This document shows, piece after piece, positions 3,791 through 5,294 of a stretch of DNA of 5,294 bases (positions are counted from its first letter, which is position 1; each line of letters starts with the position of its first letter). The DNA comes from JAZGDL01 sp036477795. GTDB taxonomy: Bacteria; Planctomycetota; Phycisphaerae; UBA1845. The stretch lies in NCBI GenBank assembly GCA_036477795.1, contig JAZGDL010000538.1, forward strand, positions 1 through 5,294, read 5' to 3'. Under the pieces are notes generated by a model, which worked only from the letters and a program-made list of their open reading frames with translations, was not told where the DNA came from and did not search any database. Both the position numbers and the translations under genes were made by a program.

Positions 3791-5294
3791 GTGGCTGAAA
3801 ACCGCGCAAGGTTCAAGAGTAACGTCGTAACGTTGGTTCATGCAATTGCGTACCTAGAGCTCCCAATACAATGTGTGTGGGACAGGCTTTCCAGCCTGTC
3901 GTTTGACCGGCTGGAAAGCCGGTCCCACAGGTGGTTCTGTTACAGCCTCTTGGCGGCCGCCGTCGTGCCGGTGGGGCCGTTTCAGGCAATCGGCGCTGAG
4001 AGCGACTTCCACGTTCCGTTCGGGAACCTGGAAAACACTACCGGCGTTTCGATCAGACGTGCCATAGACGTCGACGGCACCGAGCACCCCGACGTCGTTT
4101 ATGAACGACTGCTAAAGAGCGGTGGATTTGATCCGAATCGGCCCCTGGCGGCACTGGCTGCGGTACGCCCGCGCAACCCGTCGCCGGCGGGCGGGGGGTT
4201 CACGGCGCTGGTGCCGGAGGATTTGTTCCTCTTCGAGGACACTGAACGGATTCTGACTACCGACTTCAGCGAGGACGAGCTGTTCTTCCAACAGAGCATC
4301 ATGGCCAAAGGTGCAAGTGCTCTACTCGAGAAGTGGGGTGACAATTTCGATTTCGTTGCGTTTTTCCTGAACTTCAACGCACACCATCAGCTCGGGGCGG
4401 CGTTCTACCTGGGGCTCGAGAATGATGTCTTGGGCATCGGTCTTAACCCCTTCAACCGCCGCGTCGCGTTCGGCGTCCCGGGCGAGAACGTCGAAGGGTA
4501 CGTGATGATGTGGAACGTGAACAGTTGGCTCCCGGGCCCGTCTCCCGACGCCGCCTTCACCCGCCTGGTGCTGGGCCAGGAATTCGAGCACCGCTGGGCC
4601 ATGTTCCTCGACCCGCTGCTGAATGGCCGCTCGCTTCAAGGCGACAACAGTCGCTGCGGCCGAGGCGCCCATTGGAACTTCAAGGTGGACGGTCAGGGAT
4701 CGGGTATGGAGATCGCCGAGTGGACCGGCGAGTCGCCCGCGATCCGCGAGGCAGGAACCCTGCATTTCAACACGGACCTCGGGGGCGTGTTCAGCGCCAC
4801 CGATCTCTACCTGATGGGATTTCTGAGTCCTGACGAGATGGACGCGCGCAATTCGGAGCTGCGCTACATGGACATCAGCGCCGTTTGCTCCACCGTGTAC
4901 TCCGGACCGATCTCACATTTCGGCGCTTCTGATATTGCTGCCAGCAACGGCGTGCGTCGGCCCACGTCTATCGAGAGCCAGCGCCACTTCCGCACCGGAT
5001 GGATCATGATCCACCTGCCCGAGGATCCGCCCAGCAGTCTGGATATCTCCCGTGCCCTGGCCATCATGGAGCAGCATCAGATCGACTGGTTTTACGGCAC
5101 GGTGGGGCGCGGCAGTATGGACAACTCCATTCGCAATTCCCTGGGCGGCGACTTCGACGAGGACGGCGACGTCGACATCAACGATTACGATTCGTACTTC
5201 GATTGCGTGCAGGGGCCGGATCAGATCCCGTTGTTGTCGGGCTGCGAGGCCTTCGACCATGACGTGGACGGCGACGTCGACCTGCCGGACTACG
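3791..5294 (+). CDS. Secreted metallopeptidase-like protein with C-terminal EF-hand (dockerin-like) repeats, 3' end outside window
   Basis: This frame stays open from 3770 (after TAG 3767) to the right edge. Numbered from GTG 3791 it has 501 complete codons. Residues 48-66 (WFCYSLLAAAVVPVGPFQA) look like a signal-peptide core and cleavage region. Then come GDNFDFVAFFLNF (183-195), ENDVLGIGLN (210-219), GQEFEHRW (262-269), GAHWNF (292-297), DLYLMGF (338-344) and QRHFRTGW (397-404). This resembles secreted bacterial proteins that, as I recall, carry HEFxHRW, HWS and SPLDLYLMG and look like zinc metallopeptidases; no search was possible. The first zinc-ligand histidine is glutamine here (Q263), while E264 and H267 remain. 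At the C-terminus DFDEDGDVDINDYDSY (454-469) and DHDVDGDVDLPDY (489-501) are calcium-loop repeats 35 residues apart with cysteines between, a planctomycete surface-protein hallmark. The start is uncertain: GTG 3791 has an SD-like site, GTG 3875 lies within a palindromic repeat, and no in-frame ATG precedes the signal peptide. Substrate unknown. Confidence 0.8.
   Translation, partial: MAENRARFKSNVVTLVHAIAYLELPIQCVWDRLSSLSFDRLESRSHRWFCYSLLAAAVVPVGPFQAIGAESDFHVPFGNLENTTGVSIRRAIDVDGTEHPDVVYERLLKSGGFDPNRPLAALAAVRPRNPSPAGGGFTALVPEDLFLFEDTERILTTDFSEDELFFQQSIMAKGASALLEKWGDNFDFVAFFLNFNAHHQLGAAFYLGLENDVLGIGLNPFNRRVAFGVPGENVEGYVMMWNVNSWLPGPSPDAAFTRLVLGQEFEHRWAMFLDPLLNGRSLQGDNSRCGRGAHWNFKVDGQGSGMEIAEWTGESPAIREAGTLHFNTDLGGVFSATDLYLMGFLSPDEMDARNSELRYMDISAVCSTVYSGPISHFGASDIAASNGVRRPTSIESQRHFRTGWIMIHLPEDPPSSLDISRALAIMEQHQIDWFYGTVGRGSMDNSIRNSLGGDFDEDGDVDINDYDSYFDCVQGPDQIPLLSGCEAFDHDVDGDVDLPDY
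3876..3929. repeat. 54-nt interspersed palindromic element, TGTGGGACAGGC type
   Basis: The whole element folds on itself: TGTGGGAC (3876-3883) with GTCCCACA (3922-3929), one mismatch, then the 12-bp stem GGCTTTCCAGCC (3885-3896) with GGCTGGAAAGCC (3909-3920), another mismatch and three more pairs around a GTTT loop. Each half is also a hairpin by itself: GACAGGCT-TTCC-AGCCTGTC (3881-3900) and GACCGGCT-GGAA-AGCCGGTC (3905-3924), so a cruciform with two arms is possible. The sequence resembles a high-copy intergenic repeat I recall from planctomycete genomes. Copy number cannot be seen here. It lies inside the open frame of the metallopeptidase-like gene. Confidence 0.75.
5161..5281 (+). repeat. 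Duplicated calcium-loop coding segment
   Basis: The 16-nt sequence GGACGGCGACGTCGAC occurs at 5161-5176 and again at 5266-5281, 105 nt (35 codons) apart and in the same frame. Both copies encode the DGDVD core of the EF-hand-type repeats at the end of the visible protein. The identity probably reflects an internal duplication or strong codon preference within a tandem repeat that continues past the edge. Confidence 0.75.

Noticed and set aside
3873..4067. Short plus-strand frame beginning MCGTGFPACRLTGWKAG
   Set aside because: This is the palindromic repeat translated in another frame. It overlaps the long coding frame, which has far better protein evidence.
4322..4765. 147-codon minus-strand frame opposite the metallopeptidase-like gene
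   Set aside because: It is antisense to a frame with clear conserved motifs and a signal peptide, and shows no domain of its own.
1..5294. CRISPR array, tRNA/rRNA genes, integrase or a complete transposon
   Set aside because: No regularly spaced repeats, tRNA cloverleaf, rRNA sequence or transposase or integrase motif was found on either strand. The repeats present are short palindromes only.

Overview
The window looks like a planctomycete chromosome (phylum Planctomycetota, probably near Phycisphaerae). Three things point there: a secreted protein ending in paired DxDxDGDVD calcium-loop (dockerin-like) repeats with the CxxGP...C spacing common in that phylum, a secreted concanavalin A-fold protein of a type abundant there, and an interspersed GGGACAGGCTTTCCAGCC-type palindrome of a kind I associate with such genomes. 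The last two are recalled from memory, not searched. Base composition is GC-rich, with AT-richer intergenic islands.

Layout. On the minus strand lie the start of a secreted 3-keto-disaccharide hydrolase/DUF1080-like protein (1-416, cut by the window edge) and, upstream of it, a complete folC (552-1940). A 468-bp intergenic region (1941-2408) separates folC from the divergent, plus-strand aroB (2409-3521). It holds a near-consensus promoter for folC that predicts a leaderless mRNA, and a GC-rich run of hairpins in front of aroB. After aroB come a two-part terminator-like hairpin (3540-3584) and two overlapping hairpins (3687-3720).

From about 3791 to beyond the right edge runs a long plus-strand reading frame with no stop in the window, so a search for closed ORFs would miss it. 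It encodes a secreted metallopeptidase-like protein whose HExxH motif reads QEFEHRW, followed by two EF-hand-type repeats. A 54-nt palindromic repeat (3876-3929) sits inside its open frame, directly before the hydrophobic core of the signal peptide, and seems to supply part of the N-terminus.

How the genes relate: AroB makes 3-dehydroquinate on the way to chorismate, the precursor of 4-aminobenzoate, and FolC acts at the end of folate synthesis, which uses 4-aminobenzoate. The divergent pair is thus linked by metabolism, though no shared control is proven. The two flanking genes encode unrelated exported proteins. I see no phage, integrase, CRISPR array, tRNA or rRNA. The unusual content is small palindromic elements placed next to or inside gene starts and ends, and the altered active-site motif of the last gene.
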